DNA of 40,598 nucleotides from Alphaproteobacteria bacterium (lineage in GTDB: Bacteria; Pseudomonadota; Alphaproteobacteria; UBA8366; GCA-2717185). How positions within the stretch are numbered: position 1 is the stretch's first letter; each line of letters begins with the position of its first letter. The translations under genes were made by a program, and so were the position numbers. The stretch spans positions 1-40,598 of the forward strand of contig WLWY01000019.1 of NCBI GenBank assembly GCA_012103325.1, in the 5' to 3' direction. A model generated the notes under the pieces. The model saw nothing but the letters and a program-made list of their open reading frames with translations, was not told the origin of the DNA and ran no database searches. Below are positions 33,560-40,598 of this stretch, in pieces.

Positions 33560-34204
33560 ATGCCGAACACCGCAGCACCAAGTTTTTCCGGCGAAAACCT
33601 ACTTTGCATCCGCGGCGAACGGACCGTGTTCGCGGGGCTTAGTTTTGCCGTTCCGGCTGGCGGTGCACTGATTCTTAGAGGTCCTAACGGCAGTGGAAAG
33701 TCGAGCCTGCTGCGGTTGATGGCGGGCTTGCTGCAGCCCATCGACGGCGCGTTGCTGCGGGATGGGATTCCCGTGCGCGACGACCCGGAAGGTCATCGTT
33801 CGTCGCTGCATTATGTTGGCCACAAGGACGCCATCAAACCGGTGCTCACTGTCGCTGAAAACCTGGCATTCTGGTCCGGCGTCAACGGCGGGACCGGTTC
33901 CGTCGATACGGCCTTGGAGACCTTCGGGCTCGCGGCGCTGGTGGATACCGCTGCGCGGCTCCTTTCAGCCGGACAGCAACGGCGTCTGAACCTCGCCCGA
34001 ATCATCGCAAGCCCGGCGCCGTTATGGCTGCTTGACGAGCCTACCATCGCCCTGGACAGCGCGTCCGTTTCGGTGATGGTGGATCTGATCGCCGCGCATC
34101 GCGCGACAGGTGGCATCGTTGTCTTGTCCACCCATATCGACCTTGGTATTCACGACGCGGTGGCTCTGGACCTCGACCGGTTCGCCCCGGAGGTTTCACT
34201 TTGA
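33560..34204 (+). CDS. ccmA: Heme exporter ATP-binding protein CcmA
   Basis: A 214-residue ABC ATPase of cytochrome c maturation System I. It has Walker A RGPNGSGKSS, the family block LHYVGHKDAIKPVLTVAENL, signature LSAGQQRRLNLARI (LSAGQ is characteristic of CcmA), Walker B LWLLDEPTIAL and a switch histidine in STHID. CcmA with CcmB and CcmC powers release of heme-loaded CcmE. The stop overlaps the ccmB TTG start (TTGA). The ATG at 33560 has only a weak purine stretch upstream. Confidence 0.95.
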   Translation: MPNTAAPSFSGENLLCIRGERTVFAGLSFAVPAGGALILRGPNGSGKSSLLRLMAGLLQPIDGALLRDGIPVRDDPEGHRSSLHYVGHKDAIKPVLTVAENLAFWSGVNGGTGSVDTALETFGLAALVDTAARLLSAGQQRRLNLARIIASPAPLWLLDEPTIALDSASVSVMVDLIAAHRATGGIVVLSTHIDLGIHDAVALDLDRFAPEVSL

Positions 34205-34869
34205 TCGGCGCATTCCGCCACATTCTCGCGCGCGACCTCCGCATATCCCTGCGTCAGGGATCCGATATCGTCGTCGTGGTCATGTTTTTCGTCATTACGG
34301 TGGCGCTTTTCCCGTTCGGTGTCGGGCCGGAGGGCAATATTCTGGCGCGAATCGCCGCCGGTGTGGTTTGGGTCTGCGCGATGCTGGCAACCCTTCTGTC
34401 GCTCGACCGAATGTTCCTGAGCGATTACGACGACGGCTCGTTGGAACTGCTGGCGCTATCCGCCCTACCTTTGGAGGCAATCGTTCTGGCCAAGGCGACA
34501 GCGCATTGGCTGGTCACCGGCCTGCCGTTGATCGCCGCTGCGCCCGTGCTCGCCATGCTCCTGAATATGGCCGCAGAAAGTTACGTCACGTTATTTGCCG
34601 TCATGCTGCTGGGCACGCCGACTCTCAGCTTGATCGGCGCGATTGGCGCCTCGCTAACACTTGGCGCGCGGCGGGCCGGCGTCCTGGTTTCGGTTCTCGT
34701 TCTACCGCTCTATATCCCGGTCCTGATCTTCGCCGTCGGCGCCATTGACGCCGCGGCGATGTCACTGCCGGTGCGGCCGCATTTGTTGTTTTTGGGTGCG
34801 ATGCTCGCGGGCGCGCTCCCCTTGGCACCGTTGGCCAGCGCCGCCGCCATCCGCCAAGCGTTGACCTGA
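34201..34869 (+). CDS. ccmB: Heme exporter permease CcmB
   Basis: A 222-residue membrane protein with six hydrophobic segments and the CcmB blocks FRHILARDLRISLRQGSD, VMFFVITVALFPFGVG, WVCAMLATLLSLDRMF and DYDDGSLELLALS. It pairs with CcmA in the heme-handling complex. The start is the TTG at 34201 overlapping the ccmA stop by four bases; no better start gives the conserved N terminus. The ccm genes stop here and resume at 38497. Confidence 0.95.
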   Translation: MIGAFRHILARDLRISLRQGSDIVVVVMFFVITVALFPFGVGPEGNILARIAAGVVWVCAMLATLLSLDRMFLSDYDDGSLELLALSALPLEAIVLAKATAHWLVTGLPLIAAAPVLAMLLNMAAESYVTLFAVMLLGTPTLSLIGAIGASLTLGARRAGVLVSVLVLPLYIPVLIFAVGAIDAAAMSLPVRPHLLFLGAMLAGALPLAPLASAAAIRQALT

Positions 34870-34893
34870 ATTACACGGCTCCAGTATCGCGGC

Positions 34894-35031
34894 TAGAGCA
34901 TATCAGAATCAGACGGAACCGATTTCGGTTCCATCTGATCCTGTGAAGATGCTCTATTTTGAAACAGGTAGACCGGATTCACGCGGTTTTCGGATCGCCA
35001 GAGGCGATTCCGACAAACCCCGATCCGGTCT
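34894..35031. repeat. Tandem hairpins between convergent ccmB and histidine kinase genes
   Basis: First hairpin (34894-34956): TAGAGCAT and ATGCTCTA ends, with GACGGAACCGA-TTT-CGGTTCC and TCAGA/TCTGA pairing inside; it resembles a dispersed palindrome common in alphaproteobacterial spacers. Second hairpin (34970-35031): AGACCGGAT/ATCCGGTCT ends with inner CGGATCGCC-AGA-GGCGATTCCG; its right arm reaches the stop-codon end of the kinase gene. Together they probably stop transcription from both sides. Confidence 0.6.
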
Positions 35032-36043
35032 AACAAGCGGCACTTTGTTCCTCGGCGGTATATTCGGGCAGTTCGAAATAAAACGTCGTGCCGACGTCGA
35101 TCTCCGTTTGAAAATCGATCGTCCCACTATGTTCCTTGATAATTTCGGCTGTGATGTTCAGCCCAAGCCCCGTGCCGCCGACTGTGCGCGTATTGGACTG
35201 ATCTGCTCGGGAAAAACGTTCGAAAATTTGGTTCCTAAATTCTTCCGGGATACCGCAACCAAAATCCTTAACCGAAAAACGCATCCGGCCGTCATGTCTC
35301 GCAACCGAGATTTCGACATCCGAATTTGGGGGCGAGAATTTCGCCGCATTTGACATCAGGTTGGAAAACGCCTGCATCAAACGATTTTCATCCCCCTTTA
35401 TCATCGCGTCCGGCAAGCCACTCTTGATGATGAACGTCGTACCGTATTGTTGGCCATAGCCTTCATTCGCTTCCACCGCCAACTCAACCAGTGACGCCAC
35501 TTCCAGCGGCTCGATATTGTATTCCAGCTCGCCTGCCTCGATCTTCGAATAATCGAGGATGTCATCGATCAGGATCGCAAGCCGGTCGGTATTCCGATAC
35601 GCGATATTCAGCAGCTTCTTGACCTCTTCCGGAACAACGCCTTTCGTGTCCGAACGCACCAAGCCAAGCGCGCCTTTGATCGACGTCAGAGGCGTCCGAA
35701 TTTCATGGCTCATCGTTGCAACGAATTCAGATTTAGCTTCGCTGGCGATTACAAGCTGCTCATTCGTTTCAGTGAGACGCGCGGCCAGCGCTTCGTGTTG
35801 GTCGAGGAGCTCCTTGAGCTTCTTATTTTGTCCCGACATATAAAAAACGAACGCAACCGGCAGAGAGACCAGAGCCGAAATGCCGACGAGGATGATCTCG
35901 TCCAGCTCCCAGGCTTCGTACTGGCGCGTTAAATCATAAACGGCTTCATAGACGTCGAAACTGATCAACAGCACCGCAAACGCGATTGTCGTAAAAACTG
36001 CAATGGCGACTGGCACGTTACGTCCTTGAGATGCCTCATTCAC
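35030..36043 (-). CDS. Membrane sensor histidine kinase
   Basis: A 337-residue kinase. Two membrane segments (about residues 11-31 and 49-69) enclose a short periplasmic loop with no recognisable sensor domain. A coiled-coil-like helix (KKLKELLDQHEALAARLTETNEQLV) leads to the H-box SHEIRTPLTSIKG with the phospho-accepting His. The ATPase domain has N-box NLMSNAAKFS, G1 VKDFGCGIP, F-box FERFSRAD and G2 GTGLGL. No response regulator gene is adjacent, so it is an orphan. The start is GTG 36043, with a poor ribosome-binding site. It is convergent with ccmB. Confidence 0.9.
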   Translation of the reverse strand: MNEASQGRNVPVAIAVFTTIAFAVLLISFDVYEAVYDLTRQYEAWELDEIILVGISALVSLPVAFVFYMSGQNKKLKELLDQHEALAARLTETNEQLVIASEAKSEFVATMSHEIRTPLTSIKGALGLVRSDTKGVVPEEVKKLLNIAYRNTDRLAILIDDILDYSKIEAGELEYNIEPLEVASLVELAVEANEGYGQQYGTTFIIKSGLPDAMIKGDENRLMQAFSNLMSNAAKFSPPNSDVEISVARHDGRMRFSVKDFGCGIPEEFRNQIFERFSRADQSNTRTVGGTGLGLNITAEIIKEHSGTIDFQTEIDVGTTFYFELPEYTAEEQSAAC

Positions 36044-36180
36044 TATCGTTTTACGAGATTTTCATTAACGCATTAACAAAACCCACGCCTCTCAAGGACG
36101 TTGCATCGTCAGCACGGAACATCGCGCAGAAAATCATTCGTATCCCGAAGGCATCCGACTGTAACGCAGTTCGGGCAACC

Positions 36181-36447
36181 TAGTGGACACAATCTAACAT
36201 ATGGTAGCGCTACGATCCCCTATCCCGGTTTCTCGGCAGGAGAAGGTCTGCCGGCGATGCGGTGCCATCGGCAAGGACCTTCGACGCATCGAGCAACCGG
36301 GATAGGGGACCCGCAGGGCGGCTTCCCGTGCTCACCGGTCGCGTTGCACGACGCTTGTGATGGCCCCGCATCGCGGCGCATCGCGCGCCTAACCGGTAAA
36401 CTCGGTAAGCCGTCGTAGCGGTACCATATGTTAGATTGTGTCCACTA
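36181..36447. repeat. Bi-lobed palindromic element 3
   Basis: A 267-bp element between the kinase promoter region and the 3' end of the MFS gene. The terminal repeats match at 34 of 35 positions (36181-36215 and 36413-36447, beginning TAGTGGACACAATC). Lobe A has a perfect 15-bp outer stem (36216-36230 with 36295-36309), an inner GAAGGTC/GACCTTC stem, and tip CGATG-CGGTGC-CATCG (36255-36270). Lobe B has a 21-position stem with four mismatches (36319-36339 with 36392-36412) and tip GATG-GCCCCG-CATC (36359-36372). TA flanks both ends. No gene lies inside. Confidence 0.85.
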
Positions 36448-36496
36448 GCGCCCAAATTCGATCACATGGAGCGTCGAAGTCTCCTAAATGGGTGGC

Positions 36497-37699
36497 CTAC
36501 CGGGCCGTCGCGAGACGCCCAATCGGCCGCTCGTCAATCGGCCAGTGCAATATGCTGGACGCAATACCAAGCGCGATCGATACCCACCAAACCGCATCGT
36601 ACGATCCAGTCAGGTCAAACAGATAACCGCCGAGCCAAGCGCCGGTGAAACTGCCCAATTGATGGGTAAGAAACACGATGCCCAGCAGCATCGACGCATG
36701 CTTCAACCCGAACATCTGCATCACCAACGCGGAGGTCAAAGGCACCGTACTCAGCCACAACAACCCCATTGCGGCGGAGAAGATCAGCACGCTCGCGACG
36801 GACGGCGGCGTCAGGACAAACACCGTAATGACGATGGAGCGGCCTAAATAAAGGCTGCTGAGCAGATATTTCTTGCTGAACTTGTCGCCCAATGCACCCG
36901 CGAATAGAGCCCCGATCACATTCATCAGCCCAATCAGGCCAAGCGCCCAGGCGCCAAGTTCGGCGGTCAGCCCAAGATCGATGACATACGACGGCAGATG
37001 CGTCGCGATGAAGGCGACATGGAAGCCGCAGACGAAATATCCGGCGTTCAAAAAGAGAAAGCTGGAATGACCCGCCGCTTCACGCAGCGACTCACGGACG
37101 GTTTGAGGCTCCGCACTGGTATCCGCAGGGGGCTTGCCAGCCAGCGCCGCCGCCAGTGGCACCATGATCAGAGAGATGGATCCGAGGAGCAGGAACGATG
37201 TGGACCATCCGTATTCCTGAAGAAAGGCCTGACCGAGCGGAACCATCGCGAACATGCCGAACGACCCACCTGCCGAAGCGATGCCCAGCGCAATCGCGCG
37301 CCGCTCCGCCGGGACGGCACGTCCCACCGCGGCCAAGACGATCGAAAACCCGCACCCGCTGATTCCAACGCCGACAAAGATGCCTGCCGTGACGTGCGCA
37401 AACAGCGGCGTGGTTGCGTAGGCCATAAGGAGCGTCCCGGCCGCGAAAATCAGCCCACCCACAACGATGACCCGGCCCGTACCGTATTTATCGGCAATCA
37501 TTCCCGCGAACGGCTGCGACACGCCCCAAAAGAGATTTTGCAGTGCTATCGAAAACGCGAATATCTCGCGTGACCAATTCATGTCGATTGAAATTGGCTG
37601 CAGGAAAATGCCAAAACTAGAACGAATACCGAACGACAGGAGTAAAATAATACCGCCGCATGCAATGATCGTTGCGGGTCCGATACGCCAGGTTGTCAT
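36497..37699 (-). CDS. MFS transporter
   Basis: A 400-residue major facilitator with about twelve hydrophobic segments. The loop 2-3 motif is GMIADKYGTGRVIVVGG, and FGIRSSFGIFLQP in the first segment resembles the oxalate/formate antiporter-like and monocarboxylate-type MFS proteins. The central cytoplasmic loop holds PPADTSAEPQTVRESLREA. The substrate is probably a small organic anion, or it may be an exporter. The ATG at 37699 follows AAGGG. It lies downstream of a MarR gene on the same strand (160-bp gap), a common regulator-transporter pair. Confidence 0.9.
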   Translation of the reverse strand: MTTWRIGPATIIACGGIILLLSFGIRSSFGIFLQPISIDMNWSREIFAFSIALQNLFWGVSQPFAGMIADKYGTGRVIVVGGLIFAAGTLLMAYATTPLFAHVTAGIFVGVGISGCGFSIVLAAVGRAVPAERRAIALGIASAGGSFGMFAMVPLGQAFLQEYGWSTSFLLLGSISLIMVPLAAALAGKPPADTSAEPQTVRESLREAAGHSSFLFLNAGYFVCGFHVAFIATHLPSYVIDLGLTAELGAWALGLIGLMNVIGALFAGALGDKFSKKYLLSSLYLGRSIVITVFVLTPPSVASVLIFSAAMGLLWLSTVPLTSALVMQMFGLKHASMLLGIVFLTHQLGSFTGAWLGGYLFDLTGSYDAVWWVSIALGIASSILHWPIDERPIGRLATAR

Positions 37700-37859
37700 G
37701 TTCGTTTGCCCTTCTCGTCCGCGACAATCACGAGACGTGTGCCATATTTTGCTGCCCTAGGCAGAGGATCATCTTCGCACACGACATTTATTGGCCGCAA
37801 AGACAAGTACCCTGTATTTTCTGCCACACTTCTAATGCGGATCATTGCGGTGGGTTCCG

Positions 37860-38321
37860 TTATTTCGCGGCAGCGTTGGTCGCATCTCGCGCCGCCTTCA
37901 ATCTGCCAAGCAGGGACGACCAGTCATCGTCGCCGATATTCTGAACGAAGGCGGACTGTGCGGCGTGCCACAGCGGCTGCGCTCGATCCAGCGCGTCGTA
38001 TCCAGCATCCGTCAGCGACAACAGACGCTGCCGTCGGTCGCGGCCCGGCGCACTGACCAACAGACCTTGTGAAACGAGAATCCGCACATTCCGCGTCACC
38101 GTCGTCTGGTCCATACCCATGCTTTCGGCGAGGCGCGAAATGCCCACCGGCTCTTCGCGCGCAACGTTCATCAGCAAGCTGTATTGCGTGGTCCGAAGAC
38201 CGCAAGGCTTGAGCATGGCGTCGTAATACTGCGTTACCGCGCGCGCCGTCTTTCGCAACGCGAAACAGGCGCAGATTTCGGCGCTTGATTCGATCGAACG
38301 GATATCGCGATTACGTTTCAT
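37860..38321 (-). CDS. MarR-family transcriptional regulator
   Basis: A 153-residue MarR protein. The N-terminal helix contains CFALRKTARAVTQYYDAML. The winged helix-turn-helix is LRTTQYSLLMNVAREEPVGI, then SRLAESMGMDQTTVTRNVRI, with the wing GRDRRQRLLSLTDAG. It likely represses the following MFS gene and itself. A perfect 14-bp palindrome lies 3 bp upstream of the ATG, so the operator overlaps the translation start region, and no Shine-Dalgarno sequence is present there. Confidence 0.92.
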   Translation of the reverse strand: MKRNRDIRSIESSAEICACFALRKTARAVTQYYDAMLKPCGLRTTQYSLLMNVAREEPVGISRLAESMGMDQTTVTRNVRILVSQGLLVSAPGRDRRQRLLSLTDAGYDALDRAQPLWHAAQSAFVQNIGDDDWSSLLGRLKAARDATNAAAK

Positions 38322-38324
38322 TTC

Positions 38325-38338
38325 TATGTATATACATA
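38325..38338. promoter_or_regulatory. Palindromic MarR-type operator
   Basis: TATGTATATACATA is a perfect 14-bp palindrome ending 3 bp upstream of the marR start codon. Its AT-rich symmetric form suits a MarR dimer. The position suggests autorepression; it also occupies the place of the ribosome-binding site, so the mRNA may be nearly leaderless. Confidence 0.6.
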
Positions 38339-38496
38339 TAACTTAGTAACCGTCAATAAAGTCATGGTGATGGATAGGATTTTAACGTGGTTTTCAGGGT
38401 AAATGCGTCGTTATGCGCAGCCGCCCCGCAACGCATTGCCGGGGTGCGACGAAAAGAGTTTTGGTCCCGTGCCGCTTCACGATTATATAGAGCCCT

Positions 38497-39216
38497 ATGC
38501 ATAGATTCGCGAACCCGAACCAATTCCTGCGTATCGCCAACCCGGTTCTGCCGTGGGTCGCCTGGTTGGCGGCGTTGAGCATCGGCACGGGGCTGTATCT
38601 CGGCCTGATCCAAGCCCCGCAGGACTACCAGCAGGGCGAAACCGTGCGAATCATGTATGTCCACGTCCCGGCCGCCTGGATGGCCCTGTTCGTATATGCG
38701 TCGATGGCGATCGCAAGCGCCACGGCGTTGATCTGGCGTCATCCTCTCGGCTTTCTGGCAGCGAAAGCAAGCGCCCCGATTGGCGCGTGCTTCACCGTTA
38801 TCTGCCTTGCCACCGGTTCGCTGTGGGGCAAGCCCATGTGGGGAACCTGGTGGGAATGGGACGCGCGAATGACATCTGTCCTGATCCTGCTGTTCCTCTA
38901 TATTGGCTACATGGCCCTCGTCGACGCCTTTGATGAACCGACCCGCGGCCAGCGCGCCGCGAGTATTCTGGCACTGGTCGGCGCCGTGAATGTGCCGATC
39001 ATCAAATTCTCCGTGGACTGGTGGAATACCCTGCATCAGCCCGCGAGCGTCGTCAGATTGGACGGCCCGGCCATTCACCCGTCGATGCTGTGGCCCCTGC
39101 TGATCATGGCGGTCGGCTTTACCGCGTTCTATTTCGCCGTGTTGATCGTGCGATTGCGCAGTGAGATTGCGGCAGCGAAGATCCGAAACATTCGCATCGG
39201 TCAGGTGCACGGCTGA
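38497..39216 (+). CDS. ccmC: Heme exporter/handling protein CcmC
   Basis: A 239-residue membrane protein with six hydrophobic segments and the tryptophan-rich heme-binding motif GTWWEWDARMTSVLILLFLY between conserved His residues (YVHVPAAWMA before and HPSMLWPLL after). CcmC passes heme to CcmE. The ATG at 38497 has a weak site; a GC-rich hairpin (38424-38444) lies in the 175-bp spacer shared with the divergent marR gene. ccmD starts on the last base of its stop codon. Confidence 0.95.
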   Translation: MHRFANPNQFLRIANPVLPWVAWLAALSIGTGLYLGLIQAPQDYQQGETVRIMYVHVPAAWMALFVYASMAIASATALIWRHPLGFLAAKASAPIGACFTVICLATGSLWGKPMWGTWWEWDARMTSVLILLFLYIGYMALVDAFDEPTRGQRAASILALVGAVNVPIIKFSVDWWNTLHQPASVVRLDGPAIHPSMLWPLLIMAVGFTAFYFAVLIVRLRSEIAAAKIRNIRIGQVHG

Positions 39217-39407
39217 TGGAAACGCTGACCGAGTTTTTCGCCATGGGTGGGTATGCGCCCTACATTTGGCCCGCCTATATTCTCGCCGCAATTATCCTGG
39301 TGACATTGCTCGGCCTGTCGCTTCGCGACTTGCGGCGCAATGAGAACACATTGAAAGCGTTGCGCACTGAGCGGCGTGGCCGCACTGGCGACGAGGTGTC
39401 ATCATGA
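39216..39407 (+). CDS. ccmD: Heme exporter protein CcmD
   Basis: A 63-residue protein with one membrane segment (YIWPAYILAAIILVTLLGLSL) followed by a charged cytoplasmic tail (RDLRRNENTLKALRTERRGR), the standard CcmD layout. It stabilises the CcmABC complex and helps release holo-CcmE. The ATG overlaps the ccmC stop (TGATG), and its stop overlaps the ccmE start (ATGA). Confidence 0.93.
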   Translation: METLTEFFAMGGYAPYIWPAYILAAIILVTLLGLSLRDLRRNENTLKALRTERRGRTGDEVSS

Positions 39408-39877
39408 GCGCAAGCAGCCCGATGCGCACGCCCGCAACCCGCAAACGGCGACGCCTCTATGCCGTATTGGCTGGACTGACCATGCTGGGTATTGCCGCGG
39501 CCTTGGTCCTGACGGCCTTTCAGGACAATATCGTATTTTTCTACAGCCCATCCGACCTGACGGAAAAGGAATTGCGTCCGGGCCAGAACATACGTCTTGG
39601 TGGCCTGGTTGAGGAGGGCAGCGTGAAAAAGGCGGCGGATGGCGTTACGACCGAATTCGTCATCACCGATTTGAGTAAAACCGTTCCCGTCCGCTACGGC
39701 GGACTGCTGCCCGACCTGTTCCGGGAAGGCCAGGGCGTTGTCAGTCAGGGAACGCTTGGCCCGGACGGCGTGTTCGTCGCATCCGAAGTACTGGCGAAAC
39801 ACGACGAAAAATATATGCCTCCGGAAGTCGCGGATGCGCTCAAACGTTCCGGCCAATGGAAGGAACCGACAAAGTGA
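39404..39877 (+). CDS. ccmE: Cytochrome c maturation heme chaperone CcmE
   Basis: A 157-residue protein with an N-terminal basic stretch (TRKRRRLYAVL), one membrane anchor and a periplasmic OB-fold domain. The heme-attaching histidine is in SEVLAKHDEKYMP, the form with a conserved Tyr nearby that most Proteobacteria have. GQNIRLGGLVEEGSVKK and REGQGVVSQG are further family blocks. It is coupled to both neighbours: ATGA with ccmD and GTGA with ccmF. Confidence 0.95.
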   Translation: MSASSPMRTPATRKRRRLYAVLAGLTMLGIAAALVLTAFQDNIVFFYSPSDLTEKELRPGQNIRLGGLVEEGSVKKAADGVTTEFVITDLSKTVPVRYGGLLPDLFREGQGVVSQGTLGPDGVFVASEVLAKHDEKYMPPEVADALKRSGQWKEPTK

Positions 39878-40598
39878 TTGCGGAAATCGGACACTTTGCC
39901 CTCGTGCTGGCGCTTTCCATTGCGCTGATACAAGCAATATTGCCGCTCGCAGGCGCGGCGCGCGGCAATTACGGCTGGATGGCAACCGCGACACCGGCGG
40001 CAGTCGCCCAGTTCCTTTGCGTCGGCACGGCCTTCGGTTGCCTGCTGTACAGTTTCGCCGTCAGCGACTTTACCGTCATGAACGTGGCGCAGAACTCCAA
40101 CTCGCTGCAGCCAATGATCTACAAGATCTCCTCGACATGGGGCAATCACGAAGGTTCGATGGTGCTCTGGGTCCTCATCCTGACGCTGTTCGGCGGCATG
40201 GTCGCGATCTTCGGCAGCAATCTGCCGCCAACGCTGAAGGCGCGGACGCTCTCCGTGCAATCGATGATCGCCTTCGCCTTCCTGCTGTTCATCTTGATGA
40301 CGTCGAACCCGTTCGAGCGCATCAGCCCGCCGCCCATCGACGGCCGGGATCTCAATCCGCTGCTCCAGGATATCGGCCTCGCACTGCATCCGCCGATGCT
40401 CTATTTCGGCTATGTCGGATTCTCGATCGTATTTTCCTTCGCTGTCGCCGCCCTAATCGAGGGCAAGGTCGACGCGGCCTGGGCGCGGTGGGTGCGGCCC
40501 TGGACGCTTCTGGCCTGGATCTTCCTCACCGCCGGCATCCTGCTCGGCAGCTGGTGGGCCTATTACGAGCTCGGTTGGGGCGGCTGGTGGTATTGGGA
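39874..40598 (+). CDS. ccmF: Cytochrome c heme lyase subunit CcmF (3' end beyond the window)
   Basis: The first 241 codons of ccmF; the gene runs off the window. Visible are the N-terminal IAEIGHFALVLALSIALIQ, the block SSTWGNHEGSMVLWVLIL, NPLLQDIGLALHPPMLY with its conserved His, and the start of the tryptophan-rich motif (GWGGWWYW) at the edge. CcmF with CcmH joins heme to apocytochrome c in the periplasm. The start is GTG 39874, overlapping the ccmE TGA as GTGA. ccmG and ccmH would be expected downstream. Confidence 0.95.
   Translation, partial: MIAEIGHFALVLALSIALIQAILPLAGAARGNYGWMATATPAAVAQFLCVGTAFGCLLYSFAVSDFTVMNVAQNSNSLQPMIYKISSTWGNHEGSMVLWVLILTLFGGMVAIFGSNLPPTLKARTLSVQSMIAFAFLLFILMTSNPFERISPPPIDGRDLNPLLQDIGLALHPPMLYFGYVGFSIVFSFAVAALIEGKVDAAWARWVRPWTLLAWIFLTAGILLGSWWAYYELGWGGWWYW

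Overview
The window reads as chromosomal DNA of a GC-rich alphaproteobacterium, probably near Rhodospirillales. This rests on codon use, the Xre-type regulator, the System I cytochrome c genes and the carboxylate-catabolism gene content; no rRNA or tRNA gene is visible to place it better. Several patches are visibly AT-richer and carry accessory genes.

Layout. 4-2424: a complete IS66-family element (tnpA, tnpB, tnpC) with terminal inverted repeats. 2482-8817: an SDR dehydrogenase, a 39-codon remnant of an IS5-type transposase, a GFA-type metalloprotein, a HalD/BesD-like 2-oxoglutarate oxygenase, an orphan phage terminase small subunit behind a terminator, a DUF1445 hydro-lyase, and a HEPN/Toprim protein (candidate defence gene) lying between two GGTGACAA palindromes. 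9062-14718: cupin and RidA proteins, divergent from a DadA-like oxidoreductase and two translationally coupled acyl-CoA ligases. 14800-16584: an AT-rich OLD-like AAA ATPase/Toprim gene flanked by two diverged copies of the 3' end of the neighbouring gene. 16731-22997: a class V aminotransferase, a TIM-barrel isomerase, an enoyl-CoA hydratase, an Xre regulator, a fumarase/PcaB-type lyase and an alpha/beta hydrolase. 23436-32161: a seven-gene unit with a long-chain-type acyl-CoA synthetase, a complete branched-chain-type ABC importer (LivG, H, M, K, F) and a PaaK-like CoA ligase. The simplest reading is uptake of a carboxylic or aromatic acid followed by CoA activation. 33560-34869 (ccmAB) and 38497-40598 (ccmCDE and the start of ccmF) encode cytochrome c maturation. 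They are split by a histidine kinase, an MFS transporter and a MarR regulator.

The most unusual content is non-coding. Three elements of 272, 261 and 267 bp (27190-27461, 32952-33212, 36181-36447) share one architecture. Each has long terminal inverted repeats bounded by TA and two internal hairpin lobes, so each could fold as a three-way junction. Stem sequences differ between elements and between lobes. All six lobe tips nevertheless carry the same core (GGCGATGC, a short loop, GCATCG, then usually CAAG), on the + strand in the first lobe and the - strand in the second. I do not recognise this as a named repeat family. A second candidate is a run of four consecutive hairpins at 33304-33410, with a CCTCCCC loop in the first and a 15-bp final stem, which looks like a small RNA gene upstream of ccmA.
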